A stretch of DNA of 64,000 bases, from the NCBI RefSeq assembly GCF_918797505.1, contig NC_092796.1:1116001-1180000 (forward strand), in the 5' to 3' direction. Origin of the DNA: Bemisia tabaci (Eukaryota; Arthropoda; Insecta; Hemiptera; Aleyrodidae). Below, piece after piece: positions 33,988 through 46,054 of this stretch. The number at the start of each line of letters is the position of its first letter. The first letter of the stretch is position 1. A model generated the notes under the pieces. That model ran no database searches. It was not told the DNA's origin and was given only the letters and a program-made list of their open reading frames with translations. The translations under genes were made by a program, and so were the position numbers.

Positions 33988-34949
33988 TGAAGTCTCATTT
34001 TGAAAATAAGAAAAAATGAGAATTTGGTATTTGATTTCATACTTTTTGCAAAATTTGAACTCATCAGTGCTACTCAGAATCAGTATTCAAATTTAAAATG
34101 TATTTTTGTGTAGGTAGTGGATCTCTATATAATTGATTAACCTTCACCACGTTCCTCTCGAAATCAGTGGAATCGTCGTTTTCCAGACATATAAGAACGT
34201 AACTACATCTCGACGTTTTCTCCTCAACCGATCTGAATTGTTCCTTCACTGACGTCGGGCTGAAGTTTCTAAATGAAAATTTTAATAATTATTCCTCTAA
34301 AGAATCAAAATCAGCAAAACTTCAGACAGGAATTTCACGATCGCATTCTCGTGAATTATTAAATCGATTAAGCCAATTTTGCAAAATTCGAGTAAGGTTA
34401 CGTTGCTTAGCTGGAAAACAACGAGATATCACACAAATCTTTCTTCCACGATAAAACCCCACATTAAAGAGGAATTTTACAAAGGATAACCATTTGGTTC
34501 ATTTCTTAAGACTATGCTTTAAATAATGTCCTCAAAAACATGAAAAAAGTGGAGCAAACAAATTGATTTTGGAGCCAGGTAGACTTTTGGGTAAAATTAG
34601 CCGAAATTTTAGTGGTATTTAGCATATTCTCGAATTACATCTACCACAGCAATTTGAGCTCTGCCACGACTTTTTATACCTTCACCCAGAGTCTACTTTG
34701 TGTTTTGTCTGATTTAAAAAGTCTCCTAGGGTCTAAGATAAGACAGATTAAATGAAAAAATGCCTCGGTGTTTTTTTCGGAGCCAAAAAAAAGGAAGGAA
34801 GAAAAAGAAAACGACTAAATATAAAGAAAAAAGATAAAAAAAAGGAAAAAGACAAAAGAAGAGGAAAAGGACAAAAAAAAGAAAAAAAAGAGTAAACGTA
34901 TTGCTGAATCCTTGATGACTTCGTACGAATCCGAATTTAAAAATTTTGA
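33988..34949. other. Unassigned non-coding DNA with purine tract
   Basis: AT-rich. An A/G-only-like tract (AAAAAGG/AAAGA units) spans about 34785-34893. No gene recognised. Confidence 0.4.
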
Positions 34950-35400
34950 AAACTGCCGGGCTACATGTGCGGTGAGCGGGCTAATCGGCGGCTTTGAGGG
35001 CCCGAGGCCCGACGCACACACTCGCAGCTCGGCCCTTATTTACGCGGCCGTAAATCACGCGGGGCCGGGCCCCACCCCCTGGAGACCCCGGAGCCCCCGC
35101 CCTTTTTCAGGCCGGCATTAATCACGGAGATAAGTAAAAGTAAAAACGAAAACGGCCGGAATGCTATGCCCGTGCGTTTTCGTACTGTTACATTTCCCAC
35201 TCCCACTTGTCACTGGGTGCGTAATTACAGTGTACGGCTGTACGGTCTGTGCGCCGGCGGCCCGCAGGCGAGGGGCCCGGCCCGGGACCCTGCCCCCCCC
35301 CCCCCCGGCCGGTCGAGGATGTCCCTGTATTTCCATGTGGTCTGCCCCCGGCTGGCGTAAATATCTTTATAGCACCCACTCCCAGCGCACTTTAACGTCG
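34950..35400. promoter_or_regulatory. GC-rich islet, possible regulatory or CpG element
   Basis: A CpG-rich block with AT-rich sites such as CTTATTTACGCGGCCGTAAA (TTTAC/GTAAA inverted) near 35036 and GGCATTAATCACGGAGATAA near 35113. A C14 run lies at 35293-35306. Frames on both strands reach 80 codons without known domains. Confidence 0.2.
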
Positions 35401-35655
35401 TGACAGACAGAGTTTATTCAGGGAACTCTGTGGTGGAATAGACACATTACAAGAGAAACGCAATGCATAGGAACAGGTGCACGGAGAAGAAAGGGAAGAA
35501 AAAGAAAGGAGGAGAGACAAAGTGAAGCAGGGTTTCACTTAGATAACAATAATGTCGTCGCCACAGGAATAATTCTCGTTGAATCAACGAGCAGTTTTTC
35601 CAGAGCAACGCTACGCAGGTGTGCATATTGTTCTAGGCCTCTACAATTTTCTGCG

Positions 35656-35764
35656 GCGCGCAAGGTTTTCGCAAAATGGTCAACACGTTGCGCTGATCAA
35701 AATTTTGTTATTTCTTTAGAACGCGCAAAATTTTCGCTAAAAGCACGTCAACTCAACGCGCTGA
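35656..35764. repeat. Two-unit ~66-bp degenerate tandem repeat
   Basis: CGCGCAAGGTTTTCGCAAAA ... GTTGCGCTGA (35656-35695) recurs as CGCGCAAAATTTTCGCTAAA ... ACGCGCTGA (35722-35764). Short, diverged and not seen elsewhere. Confidence 0.45.
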
Positions 35765-38700
35765 ATTAACCTGAGACCCCTCCCCCCCTCTAAGAAAAAA
35801 AATTATCTCTCAGCCTTCGCAACTTGGTCTCAACGACGCGGTCGGCAACAATTAGCACCCCTTGCGAGACGTATCTTCCTATAAATATAGGAATACTGTT
35901 TGAAACGAAAACAAAACTTCTGTTGTTATGTTTTGACGAGAAGTGCCTGTCGCAGCATTGAAAAGAGATTCGGAAGATCCATCAGGAAATTTTTCGCAGA
36001 TTTTGATCAGATTATTCGGAGAAAATTCTTTCGATGAATTTTTCTTAGTTTAGGTAGGTTTTTCGGAAAAAGAACGGTTGTATATCGTGAGTCACACGTC
36101 GGCGTGTCTTTGACCTTTCTGAGGGTAACGCTCCATAAAAGCGCCATGACGCCACTCACTCCTTTCCCTAAAACTTTTTCCAAGAGACGACAAAGCGGCG
36201 AACGGGGGTAGCGCACTCGCCCGGGCGACTCCGGGTCGCTTAATGATGAGCCAAGACGGGCGGAACTCGAATAATTCGAGGAGCAAATAAAGAACTCGAA
36301 TCCAAAAAACACGCAGGAGACCCAAGTAAGTTGGAGGAATGATCCTCAACTACACTGGATAAAAAGTCGGGCGAACCTCGTACCCCACCCGACCAGAACT
36401 TCAGAAGTTTCGACGAGGGAGAGGGGGAGTCGGCACCCTCAAAGAGCATGGGGCGTCAAAACAAATATTTGGGCTCGGAAAAATACTAACGAAAAACTTT
36501 CGGTGGTCCCTAAATCATGAATCCGAATTACTTCCGAAACAGCGATGTTATGCTTCCTGCGCTCTCTCGGAGGGGCCAAGTGCACCGATAAACCCACTCT
36601 GACGATGCAACCGCGTATATCCAACTAACCATATTCGCAGATACGATGTTTTTCATCAGTGAGGAGTACATCAATAACGATCGAGTAAACTTGGCAACTT
36701 CGCGGATTGTACGCGCGACGAAAAAAGCTCCGCATTGTAAATGAGTAAGGACCTCGGAGTCTTCGATTTCGTTTCCTTCCTGGCGCGGTGGTGGTGGGGG
36801 TGGGATGAGGGGGGTGGACGTCTAAAAGAGGGAAGCTACCGCCGAAAAAGAAGACATAAAGGCCACCCCCAAAGATATATGATGACTCTTTGTATCGGGT
36901 GAAAGCAAAAAATTACAATGGCAATAATGTCTCTTAATGGAAGGAGTCTCGTTCCGAGACGGAATCGCCTTCCGCGGCCAGACAGACGGCGGCGAATAGG
37001 CCGTCGATCCTGGCGCGGACATCGCGGCGGCGGCGGCGGCGGCCTTGGGGTCTGCGAAGTCCATAGATCAAAAGGGTGGAGGGTCCGAATAGGGAGATCT
37101 TGAAAGCTCAGAATCCGCGAGGCCAAGGATTGTCGAATGTTGGACCGCACGTGATTATTCTGAGCTTTCATTTACGGGTTGTTTTGTCGGGGGACGTTGC
37201 GGGTGTCAACATTGCCGGAAAACTGAGGGAAAATCGAGAGGGATCTGCACCAGGTGGCGAAAAAAGAAAACCTTCATATACAAAAAAATATGAAAAAAAA
37301 CATGGGAAGGGGGGCGGGAAACAAGGCTAGAAGTGTAACACTAAAAACACGAGACGCTTCGACTCAAAACTGAGTAATTTTCAGTTTCCGCTGGGAAAAA
37401 CGGAAGATTGTAAAAGGCGTAATCGGAAATTCCTTTTTTTAAAATGACCCATCCTTCTCAGAGCTCGAAGGGACGACCGCTTGATGCCACAAAATCATAT
37501 CATCCACCACCAGGAGCGCACCGTTTTCCCTGGGGCCTTAAACGAGTCGCAGGAGATGAGGGGCGGATCCGACGATTTGTCACACACCCAGACGCGAATA
37601 TAAAGAAAAATAAAAAAGGAGGAGAATTATCACGGGCCGCACTAATTCCGACCTGTTTCAATGCAAATGTACGCGACGCACTTACAAGCATAAAAGTTAA
37701 GTGCGCGGATTGCGATAATTTTGATTTATGCCCAGGATACCTATAAAATACTTGAAAAAGAGACCGTGATTTGAATAAATTAAAAAACCACCCTCGCGGC
37801 CGGGAAAAGCGGTGTCACCGCGAGTTATCGATAAACACCCCCCTCCCGTCCTCCGTGAGAGCCCCCTATATGCACGGGTTTGCCACTGGCGGTTGCGCGG
37901 TTTTGATTTAGCACAAGAAACGCGTGAGTCGAATAGCGACCCTTTCTAAAGGGTCGTGAGGGGGGGGGGGGGGCGGCGTGTTTGGTGCTACACACGAACA
38001 GACTCTCCGCGAACGAGCGAGCGCGCCCTTGCAAAAATAACCGCTTCATTATAAGTCACCCCTGGGTCTGTTTAATTAACCCCGGTCGGGGTTTGGGCGG
38101 GAAGGGGTTGACGTGAGCTCACCCCCGCTTTAACCGCACAATTTGACATTCCTGTCGATGTTTCGACGGCTTTTTGGCTTTTACGACTTCCGACGAATGG
38201 AATTCCACGAGTTGCACTGAATGAACGGGAAAAGGACGGAAAAACTCACGGAAAATTGAGTAATTCCATGCGGAAAATCGTGTTGTACGTTGAAAAAAAG
38301 AATTTCGAGTTGATAATGGATTGCCTTCTCACTCTTTTAATACTCGGAAAACTTTAGTTATAGATGTAGACATTCAAGCAAAATCATAACGTCTAAACCA
38401 TCCTAAAATGTGAGAGAGGTAATTCGTCGGAATTTTACGAATTAGCTCAGGGTGGCTTTATGATTAGAACGACGTAGTCGTTATCAAATTTTCAGCATTA
38501 ATATATATGATCTCATCGACTTCCGAGGTCAAACACTACCGAAAATTTCGGAGGCCCATTTTCATGCAACACACAATGTTTTATTATATACAAAACCTAT
38601 TCTTGGAAAATTACAAAAAAAAGCCACACTGAAAAAGTGGGATTAACAAGGCTAAACACAGTTATGAGGGGGGGGGGGGGGGGTTTGGGGCCAGTTGCAT

Positions 38701-39038
38701 GCCCATTCGCAACTAGAACCAAAGCTAAGACTATAACATTATAACAGGAAAATAAGCCAAATACTGATCGAGTTAGGAATCAGTGCAAACTTAAAATATC
38801 ATATTTTCTTCGAAAAGACACTAAAACAGAGCACATCAGGTTAACAAAGGGGTGCTACCTGTTCTCTGAAGATAGGCCCATCGCTATACCCAACATAACG
38901 TTGTATAGAGGGTTTTCGCCCGAGGAAAGCACTCAATCCATCCATGTCAGCTTTAAAGGTGCAAAAGTTCACCTTAATTCTTGACGATATTTATAATTTC
39001 CATTTTTTTTATATCACTCGTCTCAAAAGCAACCTTGT
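35765..39038. other. Unassigned non-coding DNA
   Basis: No gene recognised. Contains a CGG-triplet run (about 37022-37043), a 14-bp inverted repeat TGAAAGCTCAGAAT (37101-37114) / ATTCTGAGCTTTCA (37157-37170), and G runs of 14 (37960-37973) and 16 (38668-38683). Frames up to 111 codons cover GC-rich patches with no known domain. Confidence 0.35.
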
Positions 39039-39310
39039 CAGGGTTGCCATAGAATTAAGAGCATGGAAACCCCTGACACATTTTGGTAAAATTCCCTGAC
39101 AATTGAAGTTATGTCAGGTAGTTAAAAAGACATACTTTTAAATTAGGAAAATTTGTTGTACGAAACGCCGAACTCATTCCAAAAAGCGATTAAAGGTGAC
39201 TTAGAAATTCTTCCCTGACACTTTCATCATTTTCCCTGACATTTCCAGGTTTTCCCTGCCTTTTTAAAAATACTGACATTTCCCGGTTTTCCCTGACCGT
39301 GGCAACCCTG
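39039..39310. mobile_element. Family K element (CAGGGTTGCCA ends)
   Basis: CAGGGTTGCCATAGAATTAA at 39039 mirrors CCGTGGCAACCCTG ending at 39310. The right half repeats TTCCCTGACA and TTTTCCCTGAC four to five times, and the left half has ACCCCTGACAC and ATTCCCTGACA. The ends and TTCCCTGAC repeats are of a type I recall from several insect genomes. Target duplication not resolved. Confidence 0.65.
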
Positions 39311-41139
39311 CCAGCCTGCCTAGTTCAATTCCTTCATCAGAAACCGTCAATGCTAAGTTACTGATCGACAACTAAGCAAATCTTTGCTGGACTCGGTTCA
39401 GAAGTCAGCCGCGTGACCATAGGACAATTTTGTGGAAACAAGGTCATAAATTGACGGCGGGGTCGGGGGGGGGGGGGGGGGTTGTCCAACCTTATCGCAT
39501 CGTGTAAACCTCGGCGGCTTCGCGCTCAGGTATAAGAGACTCCAATACTGAACGACCTAAGTCCGAAGAAATCTTGTCGTGGTGATGCGTTTTTTGGTTT
39601 GGCACGGCTGCGGAATCATAAGGTGTGAGGATCCATTAACTGCAATAAAAGTTACGATAGTTGATAGTCAAATACTGCCCTGCTGAGATGAGCATCCCAA
39701 TGTTGCAACGTTTACCCGCGATGACATAATTATTTTGAGAGAAATTACAAAAAAGCATGTCCTTGATGCCTGTGACCGCCATTGATGAGCGGCTGCAGAG
39801 CTGGCTCTCATCCTTGGAGGATTCCTTGGAGGAAATGTGTTTTATGATTTTTGACGGTAGTCCAACTATCATACAGACAAATTTGCACTTTTTTTTTCTT
39901 TATCGATCGTATGCGTGTCCGATATGATGCGGCAATGACTGAACAAACAGGGCTTAGGTCCTAGTCAAAAGGAAAAAAAGAAGAGGAACATATTTCCTTG
40001 AAACTTATAAGTAACTCTCAATGATTATATTGGGGATTAGATGCTCAGAGAAACTCTAAGAAAATCAATTTCAAATTTTCTTATAAACTTTCCGTACTGT
40101 CTAGAATTTGTCAAAGATCTGTACAAAATCCATATCCGTGCTATTTAAAAATCAGTCCGTTACCATTATTGTCTCAGAATGACGATACAAATTAGAGTTA
40201 GAATCCCTCAGCTTTTTAGTGGTTTCCTTCGACCAATTTTGAGAAAATTCTCTGACTTTCGAGACACATAAATGGGAAATATACAAAAATAACTTTTTCA
40301 ATCAGATTGGAAAACAAGCTGATATTAGGTTACTCTACACGTCTAAATTCGGCACTTCAATAAAGATACGTCTTCCTCTGACTTTTGGGTCCTTTTTTCC
40401 CTGACTTTGCCTGAATTTGCTGGAGTAGCCGAACACTTGAGTCCCGACGTTAAGATTTCTATGGAATGAAATTGAAAGGAGGAAAACTAACCACAGAACT
40501 CAAATGCTCGACTGCTTTTTACTTGACCTTATATTAGCCTAACTTTTCCTGTTTATCAGGTTTTCCTGGACTAGGGCCAATCCGCTTTTCCGCACGTCAC
40601 CAGGAGAGTAAAATAGAAAAAATAGTAATGCTAAAAACAATACGTTTTCCGGAAAAAGCATGATTCATCCAAAAAAACTCGACACCGTCTGATTGTCTAT
40701 ACGCCGCTTTTCCTGTACACAAAAGAAACGCCAAAAACATCGAAAAATGAGAGGAATATTCTAAATTGCCAGGAAATTTCTACCGATTAAGTAGATTATG
40801 TCCGAAGGTATCCAAACATAGTCGGGAATGGCCGAGAGTAGTATAAAAATACCCGGAAACGGCGAAAATTGATGGAAAATGGAGGAGAATAATAAACAGA
40901 GGTTGAGAGGTGGAAGAAGTCAAAAACTGCCTAAAATATCATGAAAGATCTCAAAATGACTTGAAAAATTCTGAAAAAACTGAAAACAGCCGAAAATGCC
41001 GAAAATACCCCGATAATACCCAAAAATTGTCAGAGATGGTCATCCCTTCACCTGTCCTGTAAGGAGGAGAGGAGTGTAAAACCGGAAGGTAGGGAAGATA
41101 ACTGATTTTCCCAAAATATTCAACAAGTTATCCAGATAT
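39311..41139. other. Unassigned non-coding DNA with K-like and short-period repeats
   Basis: A G17 run at 39465-39481. TTTTTTCCCTGACTTTGCCT near 40392 resembles a family K interior. From about 40780 to 41040 there is a degenerate ~11-bp periodic pattern (CCGAAAATGCCGAAAATACC-like). No gene recognised. Confidence 0.4.
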
Positions 41140-41212
41140 TTCAAACCCCATCGGAAACAGTTTGGCAACTTGAGAATATTCATAGATCGCGGAGTTTTTC
41201 CTGAGGACGGGA
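41140..41212. mobile_element. Decayed family B right end
   Basis: CATCGGAAACAGTTTGGCAA, CTTGAGAATATTCATAGATC and GCGGAGTTTTTCCTGAGGAC parallel the family B right arm with many changes. Confidence 0.35.
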
Positions 41213-41677
41213 GAATATTGCACCCGTGATTGGAGGACAGGCGATCGTCTGGGAGTTTTCAACTCGATAACAGTCGGTCGGCGGCGGGAAACGACGGTAA
41301 GACACACAAGTTATCCTGACGGCGGCGGCGGCCGCTCCGACCAGGACTTTATAATACGTGTAAGAACCGGAGCTAGCCTCCGCGCGAATATAGTTTTATT
41401 TGAGCGTTTATGGACCCGCTCTTGGCACCGGAGGAGTCCGGGTCCTCGCCCGGTAATGGTTAAGGTGAGTATTTATTGTCAATAAGCTCTCAGAACAGAT
41501 GCTCGGATGTGACGATAAATTTCGCATTGTTAGTCCAGGTCGTAAGCTTGCCACCTGCTGGCGTCCCGCCGTCCCGCTGTTGCTATGTTGTCCGCTCACG
41601 TGATCGCCGTCCCAGCCTGATTTTCGGGAAAAATTTATTTCAGCCTCATTTTCAAGATTTTCCCTCACAACAATATT

Positions 41678-41924
41678 GAGGGACTTGGAGGACAAGCAGC
41701 ATAAGTGCAGTTTTTGAAAAAATTAAGATTTCAATTAATGCAATAAAACTAGTCTAAATGCATATTCTGTGAAAAATTCGCTCCCAAATTCCAATTTTTA
41801 GGCATCAAAAAGTCACTTTGAATTTTATTTCTACCATATGGATCCATGTAATTTCGAGACTTCAATCTCGTGTTTCTCGAAATAGCAAAAATTGCACTTC
41901 TGCGCCTTGGCCTCCAAGTTCCTC
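41678..41924. mobile_element. Family D MITE, copy 1
   Basis: GAGGGACTTGGAGGACAAGC at 41678 and GGCCTCCAAGTTCCTC ending at 41924 are inverted, followed inside by ATAAGTGCAGTTTTTGAAAA and its partner AAAATTGCACTTCTGCGCC. The centre, ACTAGTC, TTCGCTCCCAAATTCC and ATGGATCC, is shared with the other two copies. Confidence 0.75.
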
Positions 41925-42514
41925 ATTTAAAAGCTCACCGGAAATGATGGATCGCATTATGTGGTTGGGATTTTGGGGGGAAATCCCCCCAAAAATGTTC
42001 AGGATTTTCCCTGGTGAAAATAATACCAGGCGTGCAAAAAACGCAGAATCCGTTATAGGAATGCAGTTTAGGTGCCCGCTTGAATTTTTTTAAAAGAGAA
42101 TTTTTTAGCATTTTGACGTAGGAAGTAGGCAAAAATAGAATTGTAGGCGTGCAGAATATGCTACCTGATTCCTGGGAGGAAATTTTCCGGGGATTTTCAG
42201 ATGCACGATTGAATCATGCATTGAATTTTCAAAAATTCAATGCGTACATATATGCTAGAACCGGCGACGTGATTGGGGAGCCTGTCTGGAATTTTGCGAG
42301 AGAAGACTGTCTTTCCAACGGTGAAGAAAATAATTCCAGGCGTCGAATTTGACCATCAAGGAATGATAAAGAGAAACTTTACGTGTAACCCTGCAGAATT
42401 CTCCATCATTTCGATAGTTTTCCCGGCAGGAATGAAAACAATCCGTCTACTTTTTCACTGTTTACTCGTTGACATAGATTTCCAGACGCACCCTTGTATT
42501 TCTAGCAAGATTAT

Positions 42515-42744
42515 CGTCACCATCCGGCCAAAGTATCACAAGCGCTATGCGACATTTCAAAATTTCCGCCGCCATTTCGTTGTCTTACCAAGGAATTGCT
42601 GAGTGAACTTTGAAAATTTCACTGAATTTATCGGCATCAGCACAAAGATAATTCAGTGAAATTTACGGACAGCTTCGCTGAACAATTACTCTGTAAAAAA
42701 AGTGGCGGCGGAAATTTTGAAACGTCGCATGATGCTTGTGATAC
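42515..42744. mobile_element. Family I MITE, copy 2
   Basis: CGTCACCATCCGGCCAAAGT and ATCACAAGCGCTATGCGACA, TTTCAAAATTTCCGCCGCCA form the left arm. The right arm is GGCGGCGGAAATTTTGAAAC, GTCGCATGATGCTTGTGATA, CTTT and stops at 42744, where a CACTG-type element begins. Right tip truncated. Confidence 0.7.
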
Positions 42745-42748
42745 TTTT

Positions 42749-42967
42749 ACTGAAAAAATTAATGGTAGATTCTACTATACTCTGACCCAGTGATCCTAGT
42801 ATGGTGATCCGCACCAGACTCTATGGTAGCAATTACCATGTTATGGTAAGTATCACCAGAGTTCTGGTGAATACTCCTACAGTTCTGGTTATTTTCACTG
42901 AACAGTATCACTGTGTAGAAAAATCAAGTATACTCATAGTGGCTGTTACCTTACTTTTCGTTCAGTG
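42749..42967. mobile_element. CACTG-type MITE with internal ATGGT/CACCA repeats
   Basis: ACTGAAAAAATTAATGGTAG near 42749 faces CCTTACTTTTCGTTCAGTG ending at 42967. TCTACTATACTCTGA and AAGTATACTCATAGT pair inside. The middle is full of degenerate ATGGTGAT, CACCAGAGT and TTCTGGTTATT units in both orientations. Confidence 0.5.
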
Positions 42968-43296
42968 TTGGCCGGAGAGGTGGCGATGTGGAGACTCTCC
43001 TTCCATTCCAGATTTTGCGGACATTATCCAAGTACCAGCTGGCAGCGGCGCGGAGGGTACTCGATTATAATTTACATGGGCCGCACTTGGGCGCGTATTG
43101 TAAAACGGGAGAAATACGTAGAATCGTAGTTGATAAAAGCGAGTGAACATCAGGGCGGATTATGAATGGAGCGAGAACAGCATCGAGCACGGGTCCAACC
43201 CCGAAGGCCAACGCGCCAACGACTTCCCCGGCGACACAACACAATTGCTCCAGCGGCATGGCACGCCGCGCCGCGCCGCGGGGCTCACGGCAACGA

Positions 43297-43526
43297 TGCA
43301 CATTGGATCTAGTCGATTAGAGAGGTCGGACACGGAATTTTCAACTACAAATGCAAATTTTGATTTGTAATTCGTCACATTTTAAATTTTAAGGTGTAGA
43401 ATCTTTCACGAGGAAACAAATGGAACCACTTTCAAGATCTCAAAGTTTTGTATGAGCGGATTTATAAGCTTTTAAAGTTTTAAAATTTCGTCCGATCTCT
43501 CTCATCGACTCGCTCCACTGTGCGAC
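43297..43526. mobile_element. Family G MITE, copy
   Basis: TGCACATTGGATCTAGTCGA, TTAGAGAGGTCGGACACGGA on the left and TTTCGTCCGATCTCTCTCAT, CGACTCGCTCCACTGTGCGA on the right are inverted. Pairing may extend into GC-rich flanks (CACGGCAACGA / GACGCCGCTGTTGCCGCGG). Confidence 0.7.
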
Positions 43527-44689
43527 GACGCCGCTGTTGCCGCGGGAAAGTCACGGGACATCGGGACGCGTGGGGTTTCCACGAGAATGCATTTGAGATG
43601 ATCCCGTAAAAGATGCATCCGTGGTGAATAGTCGCAAAATTTACCTTCGGTGAAACGAAGAAATGGTCGGAAAAATAGCGGAATTCTCATATATAAACAA
43701 GAGAGAATGGCAAATTCCACTCTAAAACTATTACAATAGAAAAAATTACCTAAAGATCAACAGGAATTCGGGTTCAAATAGTCATGGTAATGGTTCCTTG
43801 TGAACCAATTGTCAAATTTCTTGCTACAAACAGTATTCTGCTTTTTTCGAAAAAAACGTCCTCTTCCTTCATATTTCCGGTTCAGTGAAAGAAGAATATG
43901 TTTTGAGACTTTTCGTCAATTCTACCCGACATGGGCACGACAAAGCACCGATAAGACGTAGCCAATCAATCACAATACAAAATTAAACCTATGTTATCTA
44001 TGTCCGCCAGAAAAACACTAAATTTCAATGATCGGCCATGTTGATCTCTTAAAATGAAAAAGTCTGCGGTTTTTGTATATCCTCTGATGACTGAAGGTCC
44101 TTAACGGGAAACAAACCAAAAATTGAATAGGCATTTCGAAAAAATGTAGGTAAGACCGAGGGCATCCTAAATGAAAGAGCATTTAGAATGGAGCAGAATG
44201 GCTCAGCGAGTGACTCATAGAGTCTAGTATAGAGGCTCGGGAGCGTGCACAAGACACACGTGAGACTAGACAGGCGGGGGCGGAGCCGAGGCACACCACA
44301 TCCAAGTTAACCTCCAAATTATAGCCTGTTCACAGTGCCTGTCAGTTTTTTCATAACTTGGGCCGTCCTCCTCATCTTCGTCTCGTTCTTCCTCAGATAC
44401 GTATTGAGTAATCTCGTGCCGAGCCTCGCTGCATTCCTCCAAACAGGAGGAGGACACGGGGTGCTCAGAGTCAGCGTCCTTCCAGATGAAAGCCCGCCGC
44501 ACTTGCACCTCACCATTCCAAGAGTTAAACCCTCGTCGCGAACGTACTCGTGAGATTGCGTCTGATTTTTACGATCTGTGCAAACAATGCACCACGTACA
44601 ATGTACAAAATATGTACGAATGAAACGAAGTGGTGAATTTTTGAGGGCGAACCGGTCACAGTGACCTGAGACTGGAGTAACGTGAAACT
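43527..44689. other. Unassigned non-coding DNA
   Basis: No gene recognised with confidence. The minus-strand stretch near 44320-44440 encodes a Glu/Asp-rich peptide (VSEEERDEDEEDGPSYEKTD) that could be a decayed or small exon, but it lacks recognisable flanking exons. Confidence 0.3.
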
Positions 44690-45297
44690 CGGATAGAAGC
44701 AAGGTAGAAGAGACCAAGGGTGTCCTTACCGTGGCGGATGACTTCAAAAACCCGACTTTTAAAAAGGCGATATCTCGGTTAATATTGAACGTAAAAAAAT
44801 GCGGTTTGGACCAACGATATAGAAACTATAGACTGGTGGTGGTCTACGAAAAAACGTAACACACATGGAGCGCTCGTTCGATAGGCGGGCGGGGAGGGGA
44901 AATGGCCGATTGCTATCTTCGTCATAACCTCAAATACATGGAATCTTACGGGAGTTTTTAGAACAAATGATTTAGCGTTGAAATTTTCATCGTAAACGCA
45001 CTTGATGAATGGCTAAGTTCCATATCTGGACACAGATTTTCAAATAGTTGGTTCTAAATTCGATATAAGTCCGTATTCAGCAACATTCCCATTTGAAGCC
45101 ATAGAAACCGACTGTCTTCGGCCTAACCTAATTGCTGCTCCTGGTGTGTTACGAATTTCACTGTTGGCGTAGCATAGGATCCCCCTATCTATAGTCTCTG
45201 GATCGTTGGTTTGGACAGATCTTATTATTTTTAGCTAATCCACAAGAATCAAGCATCAAAACACGATTCTGAGATCAGCGCAACTGACCCATTTTAC
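44690..45297. mobile_element. Family F half copy, split by a 399-bp insertion
   Basis: 44700-44810 follows the right arm of the 22609 element (GGTAGAAGAGACCAAGGGTG, ATATCTCGGTTAATATTGAA, GCGGTTTGGA). The arm resumes at 45210 (TTTGGACAGATCTTATTATT, TTTAGCTAATCCACAAGAAT, CAAGCATCAAAACACGATTC) and ends GCGCAACTGACC near 45291. The left arm of the palindrome is missing. Confidence 0.75.
44811..45209. mobile_element. 399-bp element nested in family F, TSD TTTGGA
   Basis: Ends CCAACGATATAGAAACTATA (44811) and CTATAGTCTCTGGATCGTTGG (ending 45209) are inverted over ~26 bp with about five mismatches. A 6-bp direct repeat TTTGGA flanks it (44805-44810, 45210-45215). The paralogous F copy at 22990-23015 reads continuously GCAGTTTAGACGGATCTT, which is the empty site. 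No transposase frame inside. Confidence 0.8.
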
Positions 45298-45788
45298 ACG
45301 GAAAAATACATTTTTTCTGAACATAAGGTTTTATAGAAATGTCGAAAAGAAAGATTCGTCTTCCAGAAAAGTAAGACACAATAGAGGATTTCGAAGCTTC
45401 GCGGTGAGATATTTTGTGAAATCCATTTTGCATGCGACTTTCGTCCGAATATTATTCGCTCGCCTGGCAACTTTTCGCGGGAAGGATTTCGCAAGCTGCC
45501 GCTCGCGTCGGAGGGCGTCAAAACCTGGCGATAATTCGAGGGAGGGCGCGAATGTCTGCGTTGTGAGGAGCTGTCATAAGTAAAGGCAGGTATGAGTGTG
45601 CGTTGGTGCCCGACAGGTTAGGAGGTGGGAGGGACCCGAGATCAGGTTGCGAAACGCTATTTTCGCGGACAGACAATCGCAACTCGCACTGCAGGGCTGC
45701 ACTCCCAGTTCCGTTGACGTATCCCGCGCCGGTGAAGCACCGTCCGAAGAGCCTTTGCTTTTGGTGGGAAAGCCAACGCGCATCTCCC
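45298..45788. other. Unassigned non-coding DNA
   Basis: Frames on both strands up to 155 codons overlap each other and the next family B element. None has a recognisable domain. Confidence 0.35.
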
Positions 45789-46054
45789 ATACTGCCGTCC
45801 TAGTTAGAAACGTCGTATGAGCCTTCGGGCGTTGCCAAATTTCCTTCGATAAACCACGAAAAGTCGGCAAAATGTGTGAACATTTTTCTCTAACAATTTT
45901 GCAGGGGGTTTCGTTCGTAGTTTGATCTAAGAAGTCTAAAAATTTTAAGGAAAAATATTGACAACTTTTCTCAAAAATAAACATTTTATCGGAGGAAATT
46001 TGGCATTTCTCGATTGTTCTTACGGCGTTTTTCCTTAGCACGGCAGCATAGCTC
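45789..46054. mobile_element. Family B MITE, full-length copy
   Basis: ATACTGCCGTCCTAGTTAGA, AACGTCGTATGAGCCTTCGG on the left and GATTGTTCTTACGGCGTTTT, TCCTTAGCACGGCAGCAT on the right are inverted. TTGCCAAATTTCCTTCGATA and TATCGGAGGAAATTTGGCA pair inside. Confidence 0.75.

Noticed and set aside
44805..45215. Alternative reading of the 399-bp insert as deletion in the other F copy
   Set aside because: The TTTGGA duplication and inverted ends are signatures of insertion and would not arise from a deletion at 22.9 kb.
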